Positions 9,897 to 20,901 of a stretch of 27,902 nt of DNA are shown here, piece after piece. Made by a program: the position numbers and the translations under genes. Within the stretch, counting starts at the first letter, position 1; each line of letters starts with the position of its first letter. The DNA comes from Apostichopus californicus (Eukaryota; Echinodermata; Holothuroidea; Aspidochirotida; Stichopodidae), in contig JAIPMN010000366.1 in NCBI GenBank assembly GCA_020650975.1, positions 1,677-29,578 of the forward strand. The letters are read 5' to 3'. The notes under the pieces are model-generated. The model did not search any database. It worked only from the letters and a program-made list of their open reading frames with translations, and was not told the DNA's origin.

Positions 9897-11240
9897 GAAC
9901 CATGTACAGTAGATCTCAAAGAAACTCATTTTCAGATTTCTTCAAAAACAGCACTGTAGTCCTTTTGATTGGTCGAAGAGCCAAGTATCTTCTGTTGTGA
10001 TGCGCTGATCACTCGCTGTTTTCTCGGAATTTAAACACACGCGGTATTCTATTCTTCATACAGCCTTTGCCGGACACGGCAAATATGTTTGCCTAGATCG
10101 TTCCCTCCAAAATGCGTAAAATATATACGTACTGTACATGAATAGCACAGTACAGTAGCCCAGCAAGATGGAAATAGAAATCAGCAGTTTTGAAATCGCA
10201 AATTCCCTCATTGTGTACATTTACGTGGAATGTTAATTTCCACTTTCATAAAAACAGGAAACACGAGGCCGCATATCAGCGTTGCATCCATGGAAAATAG
10301 CTATAAATGCTATTTTTTCGTGTAAAATACTGAAATTTCAGCATAATTGACTATATATGGTACCATGTGAAAGCACTGCAAGGCCCAGGAATATTTATTT
10401 ATCATTAAATTTTAAAATTTGTTTAAAATCTTGTATCCACAGGTAGAACCTGTGAGAAAATATGATGATTGCCATTGTTTACTCGGTTCCGTTTTTACCA
10501 AAACAATTCTTGAAAAATATTTCCCAGAAAAGCTGATGTCCAGATTCTAAGGTTTCTTAGTTTTAAGCTTTAGGACAGTTGCCTAATTGTAGGGTTTTCC
10601 TACCTATATGTTTTAGGTGATGTAACTTTAGTCTGCACAGGTAAATTGCGCCTAAATCATGCTCAAGTACAACTCCTTTTTATGCACAGCCTCTAGGTAA
10701 AATGTGTCGGTTTAGTGTGAAAAAGAACTTCTTTAATATATATACTATGGATTGTAACTGACAATATGAACAAGGGCAGCAACTTGAAAGCTTTCAGCTG
10801 AGCTAAAAATTAGAATGATTAGCCATCTTTCAAATTTCAACCAACACCACCTACAGTACCCCCTGTCCCCATCCCATGTTTTTCATGATGCAGTTTCAAG
10901 AAGTATTTGGGACAAAAGTGATGATTTGAAAACTGTCTTTTAGCCAGTAAAAGAATAAATGATTAGCAAATGTGAGTGATTATAATAATAAAATTTAAAA
11001 AATAGTATCAAGTCCAGGTGCAATCATTTCCAGAGTGCATTTAGGGTTCACAGTGTTTAAAGGAAAAGTGTGGCAGTGCTTAACAGGATACATTCTTGAC
11101 CAGCTTACAGTACATGCCCCAGTCATACACTCTTCACATCCTGTTCAGTATATTAGCACAGTATTGTTTTTTTTTTCCCCTTCTTAGTATCAGGTACAGA
11201 AAGAAACAGGTAAACCTCTCTATGCAAGGGATTATAGTAT

Positions 11241-11254
11241 CTATAGATCTATAG
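11241..11254. repeat. Perfect 14-bp palindrome CTATAGATCTATAG
   Basis: The sequence is identical on both strands over 14 bases. It may be a dimer binding site or simply chance in AT-rich sequence. Confidence 0.6.
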
Positions 11255-13363
11255 TAAAGGAAGGAAAGCATTTAAATCCTTCGGAAAGGTTTTATTTAAG
11301 AGCTTCCTTAAGTTTAACAGGACATATATACTGTAAATTAAGTTTCCAAGAAAAGATCAATCAATTTTAAAGGCAATGTGAATTGAGTTTATAAACTAAA
11401 AAACCAATGTTGAAACGGACATTTTTCTTTCTCTACGACCCGTACAACTACAACTCTTCAAGTACTGTGTACATTAGGTGTGTATTCACATATATTCAGT
11501 AAGTACTGATGTAGTCCACATGTTGTAATATATTCATATACGTGTTGATATAGCTAGTTCTCTATTTTCCTCCCCCTCAACAAGTTTTGAAACAAATCAC
11601 CAAACAATCCTTGGATAAGAAAGTCATCAACTTGTGTGATTTGATAATTTAGGATCTTATTGCCTTACAGAATTGAGTAATTACAAGGTCAGGAAAACCG
11701 CAACTTGCAGTTTACCAAAATAAGTTGTTAAGGAAGGAAGTTTTATGGGGCTTTTCTTTCCCCCCCCCCCTCTTTTTTTCTTTAAAGGAGTATACTATGC
11801 CCTAGGTAACAGTTGATTAACTTTTAATGAGAAAACAAGCTTCTTTTTTAAATTGATTTAGAAATTTGATACTCAAAATGTGAGTAATTGTTCTCTTGGA
11901 CTTAAACCACTGCAAGTCGATGTTCGTAACAGCAATTGACATGTCGTAATTTGATTGGTCGTCAAATTTCACCTTTCAATAATATTAATGGACTTAAAAC
12001 TTAAGCAGGTTCATTCCTCAGGGCCCAAAGTATGTAAGGGACCCAGTACCGTAAAGTCAAAGGTTAATAAGTTCCGAGAGAACTGAACTGTATGGCACCA
12101 AAGTTTTTTCACGCATATTTACTTAAAAACTTTCTCGGGAAAACCGCATTGGTTCGCTTCTGAATGGCAGATCCAGAAAGGAGAGATAGTGGGTAGAGCC
12201 AAGGGATGTGAGAAATAGAGGGCGCAGTATTCAAATGTAGGGAGAAGAGGAAAGTGCATATGTAGACCAGAGACAGGTAAGTGTTGTGGCTCATAAATTC
12301 CCCAAACCCAGTAAATTAGTTTTAAGGGCATAAATTTAGCAAAGTACATACTGGTACAGTACATGTCTAAATGACGTTTGTTCCAGTAAGCCTCCAATCC
12401 TTTAACAGCATTCTTCAAAAACTTGCGCTCCAGAAAGTTTGTGAACCTTTCGAAGAGGCAATTCCATTTAATGAGAATTTATGAACCCCAAGTCAATAAT
12501 TGAGGTACCTGCAGGAAATGGTGTCAACCTCTAGAGGAAATCGTTTTGACAATCCTTTTGTAATGTATTGGTAAGCCTTTTGTTGTTGATGAACATCACA
12601 TGGTAGGTAGCAGTGAGTAGTCATGAGTTTCTTGGGGTCAAGAGGTCATCGCTAAGTGTTAGCTGCTCTGTTTTCAGGTCCTCTTGTTATTTCTAAGATC
12701 AGTGAGTTGGTATATATACAGGAAAAAGTCTGAATTTTAGCAACATGGCTTTAGTTGTCATGACAACAGAGACATACAGGAAGCATCATGAGTCCATATA
12801 AAAGATTTTAACATCTCCTCAGGATCATTCCAAACAAAGGTGAATTGGGGTACAAGTAAGAAATATAGAGGATTTCTTTGCAAGGATCTTCCATAGTCAA
12901 TCCTTGTCATCCTATATGGCGGCAGATTATATTAGATACAGTAGCTAATAGGTTGAGCCAAAATTCTTCATTTTAAACCTTTTAGCTTTTACGACTTTTA
13001 AATAATTGGGATCTACAGTACATGGTTATTTTCTGCAAGCTTGCATTTTGACATGGAATCCATTCCCTCACTCCTAAAACAACACTTCACTTTAGATTGA
13101 AGGTTATAACTTGTAGAAGGCTAGTAGTGAAAAGCTTGTCACAAGTAGGCCGATATACTTAATAGGCTCCCAAGTGTTATAACCATCCGAATTGCTCTCC
13201 TCGTAACTGTAATTTGAGACTCCTATATTACGTAAAAGACTGTCAGATTTGTTGCAACGTTTTTCAACTTGCTTCGGAGGTAAGTCCTTCTCGTTTCAAA
13301 GTTTAAGATATCCCGCCAAGCAAAGCTCTGAGAAGTCATTTTACTTTATATTCTTTCTCCAAG

Positions 13364-13429
13364 AGAGGGGCATGATCGATGCCATCGACAGCCTACCAGT
13401 TCGCAGTCCCACAGAAACAGATCTAGAGG
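13364..13429 (+). CDS. NFI: Candidate NFI exon 3 (66 bp linker exon)
   Basis: This 66-bp segment has a strong acceptor (TTACTTTATATTCTTTCTCCAAG, read as a pyrimidine-rich tract with AG at 13362-13363) and a strong donor (GAGG|GTAAGT, GT at 13430-13431). Exon 2 leaves one base (G). Joining it to AG here makes a GAG codon, and the frame stays open to the donor. It contains AIDSLPVRSPTETDLE and again leaves one base over. In vertebrate NFI the exon after the DNA-binding exon is also short (about 60-75 bp) and encodes an acidic, serine/proline-rich linker with a DAD(I/L)K-like end. The TETDLE end fits that style. A second AG two bases downstream makes a tandem acceptor; using it would shift the frame. 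Confidence rests on splice sites, phase and residue character rather than strong identity, because this linker evolves quickly. Confidence 0.65.
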
Positions 13430-14602
13430 GTAAGTCTGGGTCACCCTATAGATGTTGCCTCATGTCCTGTACCCCATCCCCCCCCATCCCCTTCCCTACT
13501 TCCCTCACTGCCCCATTCCTCCTCCTCATCTACATAAATACCAGTTGGCTGCTCCCTTACCAAGCAGTCAAATGTAGCTCTGCACTTTTCTTTTTTTTTT
13601 AATCACTTTCTGTTGGGAGTTTTGTAGTGTGCATGCTGGTGGCTCACCACTGTATAGTACATGTACCGTAGACTTGGTACGGTAGTAGAATTTGCTGTTT
13701 CTTCTTATGCTAAGACACGACAAAATATATATAAATATCTCTATATAGCACAGAAATAAGACAAACAAATAACTCGTATATCATTTCATCTCTCTGTTCA
13801 GTTGTTAATCTAGATAGTCAATGAAGCAATTGCAAATACTGTGAAGCACGATCACCAAAAATGAAAGTAACAAGTTCATGACAACATAAAGTGTTAAAAC
13901 ACACACACATGTATATATTAACTGTAGGTTACGAATGTTGACATTGTGCCTCACTGTACTGCACCTGTCACCACACAACTGCAGTAATTGCACTCAATTT
14001 AAAGGACACCTTCCAAAAGACTTGAAGAAGTTTGCGAACACTTATTTACATACATGAGTAATCTGTTCCAGGATTTGTACGTTGATTGTGTGTGCACAGG
14101 TAATAGGTTGGTTGATATCTGAAATAGTAAATCATTCTGGAATATCTACGGTACTTTTTAGGCATTCTATAACCATGGGTGACTCCCTTCAGTAACCATG
14201 GTGATATTGCATTCATTTCACCCCCTGGTGTTGAACATTTTTGCATGTACTGCACAGTAGATGGTTCTAACTTATATGCAGTTCCTTCTTTTTTTTCTCC
14301 TTTTTAGATTCATGCATGTCATCTAAAGCAATGAGTTATTCTGTTTCATTGGTGTTTTATTCCACATATTATTATGGTATTGGGTGTTTTTCTGGCCCGT
14401 TTTGGCCCTCCAAATCCCCAATTTTGGAGCACTGGTGTCGACCAACCCACAAGTAAACCATGATAGATGGTTCACTCCATGTAACATTCTGTGCAGGCAC
14501 ATTCGTAAGGATTTGTTGTTGTTGTCTGTAGGACATCTTTCACGTTGGTTGTCCGAACAGCAAATGTAACAAATTAACAATGACCAATATTTACAATGAA
14601 GG

Positions 14603-15288
14603 AGAGACGAGTAGGTTTGGTGAATAGAACAGCCATACGTACACTATAGGAGAGATGTGTAGGTTTGGTGAATAGAACAGCAATATGTCACTACAGGAGA
14701 GATGTGTAGGTTTGGTGAATAGAATAGCAATAGGAGAGATGTTGTAGGTTTCGTGAATAGAACAGCAATCTATACACTGAAGGAACGATGTGTAGGTTTG
14801 ATGAATAGAACAGCCATGTACACTATAGGAGATATGTGTAGGTTTGGTGAATAGAATAGCGATAGGAGAGAGTGTAGGTTTGGTGAATAGAACAGCAATC
14901 TTACACTGAAGGAAAGATGTGTAGGTTTGGTGAATAGAATGTGATATGTACACTATAGGAGAGATGTGTAGGTTTGGTGAATAGAACAGCAATCTATACA
15001 CTGAAGGAAAGATGTGTAGGTTTGGTGAATAGAACAGTGATACAGTATGTACACTATAGGAGAGATGTGTAGGCTTGGTGAATAGAACAGCGATATGTAC
15101 ACTAAAGGAGAGATGTGTAGGTTTGGTGAATAGAATAGCGATAGGAGAGATGTGTAGATTTGGTGAATAGAACAGCAATCTCTACACTGAAGGAAAGATG
15201 TGTCGGTTTGGTGAATAGAACAGTGATACAGTGTACAGTATACTGTAGGAGAGATGTGTAGGCTGGTGAATAGAACACCAGCTTTGAA
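14603..15288 (+). repeat. Minisatellite, 15 units around GTAGGTTTGGTGAATAGAA, with higher-order pattern
   Basis: Fifteen copies of a core close to GTAGGTTTGGTGAATAGAA start at 14611, 14659, 14706, 14744, 14792, 14838, 14874, 14921, 14968, 15016, 15069, 15117, 15154, 15202 and 15258. Spacing falls in two classes: long units of 46-56 bp and short ones of 36-38 bp. Three spacer types can be read: 'TGTACACTATAGG', 'CTACACTGAAGG' and a short 'AGCGATAGGAG' type. Short, CTGAAGG and CTATAGG types follow each other in the same order at 14706, 14838 and 15117, so a block of about 130 bp was itself duplicated. The minus strand is open for 195 codons across it only because the unit lacks stops in that frame. 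The resulting ILFTKPTHLS repeats have no known counterpart and are not believed to be a protein. Confidence 0.93.
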
Positions 15289-16027
15289 AGATACCAGTTT
15301 CTCATTTTACCTATTTAGGGATTCTTTTTGGTTCCAATGAAAATTGAATTTTGTTGTCAACAACTACTGAAGTCGCTCATTGGACAACCTCCAAACCGGA
15401 GTTTGATTTGCCGAACAGAAATTTGGTCGTCTCGAATACGGGACCACCAGACTATCGTTAAAAATTTTGCCCTGCTGTGGCACATCTCCTTTCACCTAGA
15501 GTTTGTATAACAGCCACCTGCACTGTTTTGGATCGATTAGTTTTGTCGACCCTCTCGATCATGAAATTGGTCTTCTGCATCTACAGTAATCTTGCCGTTT
15601 CTCAATTAATTGATTTGAAGAAAAACCTCTGATTTTTTATTGTCCGTACCAATGACACCTAATACCCACAGTCTTTGCTATGTACAGTAAGTAAGTAGTT
15701 TCATTGAAGTTTTCAAATTTGGAAACAGGGTCAAATCGTACAATTGAGACGTGATAACTGCGTATCCCTTGATAAGAGGCACCAAAAGTCATCGGCTGCG
15801 TTTGAGGAAGATAAAATGTCCATTTAATTGAATTGTGGTCAATATCTCACATTCCTTGTATGTAATGGTTTTTGTTATTTTTGCATGGCCTCTGTGTGAT
15901 TGACCAATCAGCTTGATGTAGAGACACTGTGCTGAATGTTGTTGTGTGCCCTTGTCTTTTAATACAAAGCCCTGCATTATACTGTATGTACTGTGTTGTG
16001 TATTGCCTGCCCCCCCATCCCACCCGA

Positions 16028-16039
16028 CCCCCCCCCCCC
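16028..16039. repeat. C12 homopolymer
   Basis: An uninterrupted C12 tract follows a C-rich region (16009-16027). A further C13 run lies at 16608-16620 about 570 bp downstream. Both are ordinary slippage-prone tracts with no gene overlapping. Confidence 0.8.
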
Positions 16040-17593
16040 ACTCTCATTGAATTCAAATCAGAAGGGCTATAACTCACCTTGGTTTGGATATGTGTTATAT
16101 AACTTATAATATTTGGTCTTTTGATACATACCTTACTCTTTCAAATTACTATAAATGTGGGTGTGAAATTTGATGAAATGCAACGATGGATTATAATTTG
16201 ACAGTGCTGCACAAACAAGGCAATTAGCTAGCAACTCCTATCGGCTGTCCATTGAACGTCGATGCCTGGCCTGACCGAACAATCAACAAAACGTATGATA
16301 TGGCACAGTTTTACTGTAGGAAAACTTAAATGTAAAATGACCTATTCTAGCCAGTGATGTGTCGTTTGCTTGGCTAAGGCAACCTGTTGCAAAGTTATAA
16401 CATATGACCAATTTTAAGTTTTAAAAAATTGGGTGTGGTGCGGGGGAGGGGTGTAAATAAAGACTTTACAAGGTTCTCATGTGAAATGAAGGCTGTTTCA
16501 TCTGCTTGTAAGAATTCAAAAGATACCTCCTTTTGGCATTTATCACTGACTGAAAAACTAAAATTTAGCCCCCCTCAAAGAAGGGAATGTCCTGTTCGTT
16601 TAGATCTCCCCCCCCCCCCCAACCTAGTCCATCTCCTCATGGCCACAAACTTTACACCCATGCTGCTACTGTACATGGATCCATTGTGGCTGATTTCTGG
16701 GAACAGCCCTGTCTCAAAGGTTGCGACCTCTTCCTCTGCCGAGTCCCTTCTGAGACCACTGAAGTTCATAAAGTAGGTTCAGGGAGTCAAAATTTAAAAA
16801 TTCTCAGAAAGTTCATCGGGTATTAATCCTAAACTTTTAGCAAAGATATCTTGAACTCTTGATAGATTTGCTTCTACAGCAGTCGATGTCAGTCATTTGA
16901 GGATGGTCAGACACACACAACGAATTGGTCCATGCAGTCAGGTCAATTGCTCTGTTGGTCAACAGTTAATCCCCAAAGTTAATCCCCCAAAGTCAATCCC
17001 CTAAGTTGTGGGAATCTCGTTGACCCCCGAGTGGCATCTTCCTTATTGGATTGGAAGCAGCACATATAAATAAACTCCAAAATTTGGCCATAACATAATT
17101 TGGTCTTTATCTTTTGGGAAATGTTTTTTTTGTGCCAAATTTACCCTTCCACAAAATTTTGACTTTTACGGTCTCGAGAGGATAGATCTACACATAAACG
17201 GAATTATTATCCTGAAAAACTGTTTTAAGTCAGGACTTAAAAAGTTTAGGGGAGAGGCTGATCTATAAACATACATGGATGAAATAAGAGAAGGTTGGGT
17301 TTGTCGTAGCTGGGTGGAGATGGATTTTAAAACTGAAAGAATCTTACCTATATAGCTATCATAGTCATATATTTACACAAATTGTGCAATTTCCATGGTA
17401 GGGCTTTTTAGTGAATGTTAAGAATCATGTGATCAAATCTTAGGTACAGTTTAAAAATTCCAAAGGTTGAATCATTTTGCTAACCCTGTTGCACCGGAGT
17501 TAACCTTTGAGGAACAGAATCTTTATTCTGTGGAGTGGAATCTCACCTACACCTTTGCAGAGCTCTAAGGTCACGTTCAGGGTAGATTGCTGA

Positions 17594-17815
17594 AGCTTCC
17601 CCGGTGTTTGTGGTGTGCATTCTCAAAAGCCAGGGGGACAACAGGGCTCCCATCTTGGCATCTATTCTCTCTTTGTTCAAACACAGGAGGTATCTATTGG
17701 CCCCCTCATTGTGTCACCACATGGAAAGAGAAAATTCAAACCACAAATTCCTTTCCGAGTAACTTTCACTTTTCTCTCTTCTCTCTCTCACAAGAGCCAT
17801 TACTCCATGCCATAG
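17594..17815 (+). pseudogene. Open segment with faint ZU5-domain-like motif, not a proven gene
   Basis: This frame is open for 74 codons with no ATG near its start. Its middle part (codons 17687-17767) reads EVSIGPLIV, then SPHGKRKFKPQIPFRVTF. The arrangement 'SP/GP-x-hydrophobics, PHG, F, KP, hydrophobics' resembles the core of ZU5 domains found in UNC5, ankyrin and many echinoderm death-domain proteins (typical family pattern: hSPhhxxGPHGxxFxxPhxhxhP). A reasonable acceptor (CTCTCTTTGTTCAAACACAG) ends exactly at 17686, before the motif. The family's upstream GxxhxIPPGAh block is not visible and a stop follows at once, so if real it is an isolated exon or a decayed fragment. It may well be chance similarity. 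Confidence 0.17.
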
Positions 17816-18955
17816 GGGTTTTCTTGCTCATGGCAGGGAGTATTTGCTAGGAAGAAAATGTATTTAAGATTTCCCACACACAAATCTTGTAAGTTGTGCA
17901 GTGGTAGTTACAACATGCAGACTGCATGTCAGAACCTGTACACTGTTAGGGGTATATGGTGATCGTGAGTAAATTATGCACTTTACTCATGTACAGAATT
18001 TGTTGTCAGTGCTGTACTCAAAGGTTTGTGACAACAACAATGAATGGGGTGTGATAGAAGGTCAGTGCTCCCACTTCCAAGAAAGGCATTTGTGATAATG
18101 ATTCACTCACAAGTTGCATTCTGAGTCCGGAGGAATGGCTTAAAGTTAATTGGAAATGTTTGTCCAACAGAGTTTGAGATAAACAGGGCTGCATGGTTTT
18201 CTTATGTGAAATAAAGTAAATGAGGAAGTGGAAATTCAACAAGGCATTAGATTTATTGTTTACATAGCAGTAGGAGTAATTTACAGAGTTTATAGTTCCT
18301 ACAAATAGTGCAGTACCTACAGTACTGTACTGTTATGATAAAGCACTGCAATGACAATGTACCATTTATCTCCCCCTCCAACCCAGGTTCTCCTCCCCCC
18401 TCCCTCACTCCCTCCCTGTATTAAAGGTGAAAGGGAGGTAAAAGTAAAAAAAGGAAAGATGTGTGTAAAGGGCATGTCTGGGGATTATAGAGGGAATGTA
18501 TAAATGACTTCACTATACTTTGGTCTACATGTGGTGCAAGCCAGATCAGAAAAGATACTGTTAGACATATATACGGGGTTATTTGGCTAAAACTGTTTTT
18601 TTTTCCAAGGCTGGACAGTAACATTGTTACCATAGTAACATAGTGCTTTCACTGAAGAGGATTCATTTGTAGGTGTGCACTGTACAAGTACACATACGTA
18701 CAGTACCGCGAATGCCATTCACTCATACAATAGAACACTAACATAGTTATTTTCAGTCTCTTTTTCTGTAATTAGTTAATATACTCTGGACTATCTGGCG
18801 TTCATCTTTGCTGTTTGGGGAATATATCCAAAGATTGGTTTTGATGATGGTATGAGTGCAGGTCAGTTAGGGTTGCATATAGATTCAGTCAAACTTGGGA
18901 AATTTACATATTTAATTTAAAGCAGCTCTCATGGTTTGAATTCAGGTCTATTGCA

Positions 18956-18968
18956 CCCCCCCCCCCCC
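18956..18968. repeat. C13 homopolymer
   Basis: An uninterrupted C13 tract sits in otherwise AT-rich sequence. It is one of more than ten long G/C homopolymers in the window. Confidence 0.8.
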
Positions 18969-20224
18969 AATCACCACCATTCTAACATCTAACATGTCTT
19001 CCTTTTAAAGTGTCAATAAACAAGCCAGAAGAAGCCTTTGCCTTTGTGAAGATGTAAAAGTTGACTTAATAGTAAACAGGGTATGATAAGGTCTAGATGA
19101 TAGATCTAGAATTAAAATTAAAAACATGAAATGTTTCAAGGAAGCTCATTGCTTACATTTATGATAAATATTAATCACAGTGGAGCAGACATAACGCAGC
19201 TGAAATGCTTTAAAAGGATGTATCTTGAAATTTATGTTACATGCAAGGACAAGAAAAGAATACCGTATAACCTGCATATTGAATATAATTTAAGCTTCTC
19301 CTACCTGTGACTAAAGACACTGTATGATGGCATTTGTAATTTGGGTATAATTATTCAAAGGCCATGTTATTAGTTATGCATATATGCATATCTCTGCAGG
19401 TGAATAATTTAGCATCAGACATCATATCTTGCTGAGCTTCATTTGTACTCCGGAGGTCTAAATCTTGGTTTCTGAGTTTGAATTAAGCTATATCTGTGTA
19501 ATGATGTACAACAGTGATAGCAATATATCTTAGTTGTATATTTGATGTAAATTCAAACCAAATATATATTTATAAAGATAAATATGTGATTAATAATGAT
19601 AAACATGAAATAGTGTCCTGGCAACAAAAGTTTGAGAAAACGCATCCAATTTTATTACAAGTTGTGTTGCACGTAAAATTTTCATTTTGGTGAAAAACAT
19701 TTTGATACGTTGTCTGTAATACATTGCATCAATTGCATCAATTTTATTTTTGAGTAATTCTCGGCCTAATCATTTGAAGATGATAACCACCAGAATGCCA
19801 CAAGTTGCTCTAAGACTTGCAGTTGTACATGCCACCCAATTCATGGTTTAATCTGCGTTCTAAGTTAACTGTCAGATAAACTGCTGATTCTCATTAAAGA
19901 GGATGTTATCACTTAGGATACAGTATCCTCAGGGCAATAAACCCACAAAATGTACACCGCAGTTCACACCACACAAACTTCACACCGCACAGCTCCCGTC
20001 CTCCTTTGGTTGAGTAATTGGCAGAATTTTATGAAATTTGACAAAATCTTGTGGAAGGATATAAAATAAAAAACTAGGGTTGATGCTTTTGGAATGGATG
20101 TAAGTAAGGTATTCCATTTTAGAATTGAGTTTTTTCCCCCCTTCTTGTTTGTCCTGAATTGCTACATATGATTTAAGCACTACTATGTCCTGACATGGGC
20201 ATTTTACAAAAACAAAAATATATT

Positions 20225-20345
20225 ATATAAAGCGGGAGGCCTGGGTTCGAATCTGGAGGTGGAGGCTGGAAGTTTCTTCACTGTTCTGGATTTTCCGACT
20301 CACTACAATTTCAATGTGTGTGTGTTGATAATAATAATATTAAAT
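20225..20345 (+). mobile_element. SINE-like fragment with tRNA B-box and (TAA)n tail
   Basis: GGTTCGAATC (20244-20253) is a perfect RNA polymerase III B-box, preceded by a G/C-rich stretch and followed by a unique-looking body (ending TTTCCGACTCACTACAATTT). A GTGTGTGTG and ATAATAATAATA microsatellite closes it. A B-box near the 5' end, a body and a simple-repeat tail are the layout of a tRNA-derived SINE. No A-box or acceptor stem is seen, so the copy is 5'-truncated or the match is partial. A functional tRNA is excluded because no cloverleaf can be formed around the B-box. Confidence 0.5.
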
Positions 20346-20720
20346 GAGACTTATATAGCGCCAAATCAGTAGACAAAAGTCACTGCTCAAGGCGCTTAAC
20401 AAAGAAAGCAAATTAATTTACAAAAGAACAAGTGAAAAAAAGGGTCTAAAGTAAACTTTTGAAAGTAGAAAGTTTAGAGCATGTTCAAATGTGATCTGGT
20501 AACTTGTTCCATGCATGTTTGAGCACAAGTAAGGTTCCCCTTCATAAGAGTAGGAGTGTGAGTGAGTACATGGCTGAAAGTGTCGAGTACCAAAACTTAA
20601 TCTATACTAGATTTCCTTTTTCCCCCGAGTACAGGTACCATACATTTATAGTGTGGGCAAGTACTGCACGAGTCCAGATGACTGTGCTAGTGACAGAGTT
20701 TAGGAGTTATTAATAGACTC
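20346..20720 (+). mobile_element. Dispersed repeat of the 'TTATATAGCGCC ... CAAGGCGCTTAAC' type
   Basis: GACTTATATAGCGCC (20348-20362) and CTCAAGGCGCTTAAC (20386-20400) form the inverted pair AGCGCC/GGCGCT about 28 bases apart. The following section runs through a 'CTGGTAACTTGTTCCATGCA' stretch (20497-20516). This combination (a trinucleotide run, TATATAGCGCC, CAAGGCGCTTTA-like, then a 'GTTCCA' section) recurs as an interspersed repeat in many aquatic animal genomes, as I recall. It is directly joined to the SINE-like piece through the (TAA)n run, so the two may be one composite element. The 69-codon frame at 20504-20713 is part of the repeat, not a gene. Confidence 0.6.
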
Positions 20721-20876
20721 AAGTTCTACAAGTTTGTTTAATATTTTTAATATGTATTATAAAGCACAGGAAGTCATTTGAAGCATTACATTTGTATACG
20801 TTTACCAGACGTACTAACTATCTGGTCTCTTTACTGACAAGTGAAAGTTAAGGATACTTAAAGGGAATAATGTATT

Positions 20877-20901
20877 CCCNCCCCCCCCCCCCCCCCCCCC
20901 C
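20877..20901. repeat. Poly-C tract with an ambiguous base (N at 20880)
   Basis: Three Cs, one N and then 21 Cs follow. This is the longest homopolymer in the window, and the N shows the assembler could not settle its length or sequence. The true length is uncertain. Confidence 0.9.

Larger units (their letters stand above)
5894..13363 (+). other. NFI intron (7.5 kb) between DNA-binding exon and candidate exon 3
   Basis: This intron is bounded by the exon 2 donor GTAAGT (5894-5899) and the candidate exon 3 acceptor (AG at 13362-13363). Open frames inside it are short and carry no recognisable domains. Contents worth noting are two neighbouring short hairpins (7770-7831), TACTGTA-rich sequence (8395-8460), G-rich patches (8585-8617, 8727-8775), a U2-snRNA-like structured sequence (9131-9270), a spaced NFI-like palindrome (9969-9984), a TTTGCCG/CGGCAAA hairpin (10066-10083), a 14-bp palindrome CTATAGATCTATAG (11241-11254) and a C11 tract (11760-11770). 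The rest looks like unremarkable AT-rich intron. Confidence 0.6.

Noticed and set aside
12109..12418. 99-codon minus-strand open frame
   Set aside because: No family resemblance, no good splice sites, and composition like the surrounding intron.
14308..14460. Exon after the TTTTTAG acceptor at about 14307
   Set aside because: Translation in the required phase has no NFI likeness and no strong donor follows.
14591..15178. 195-codon minus-strand open frame with ILFTKPTHLS peptide repeats
   Set aside because: It is produced by the minisatellite. The openness follows from the unit sequence, units change length out of frame, and no known repeat protein matches.
14603..15288. CRISPR array
   Set aside because: Units vary in length, 'spacers' fall into three recurring types rather than being unique, and the context is a eukaryotic intron.
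16429..16776. 115-codon open frame and its 64-codon opposite-strand overlap
   Set aside because: It spans a C13 homopolymer and has no recognisable domain. Overlapping open frames on both strands suggest chance.
20235..20260. Functional tRNA gene around GGTTCGAATC
   Set aside because: There is no A-box, no anticodon arm and no pairing acceptor stem. It fits a SINE B-box instead.
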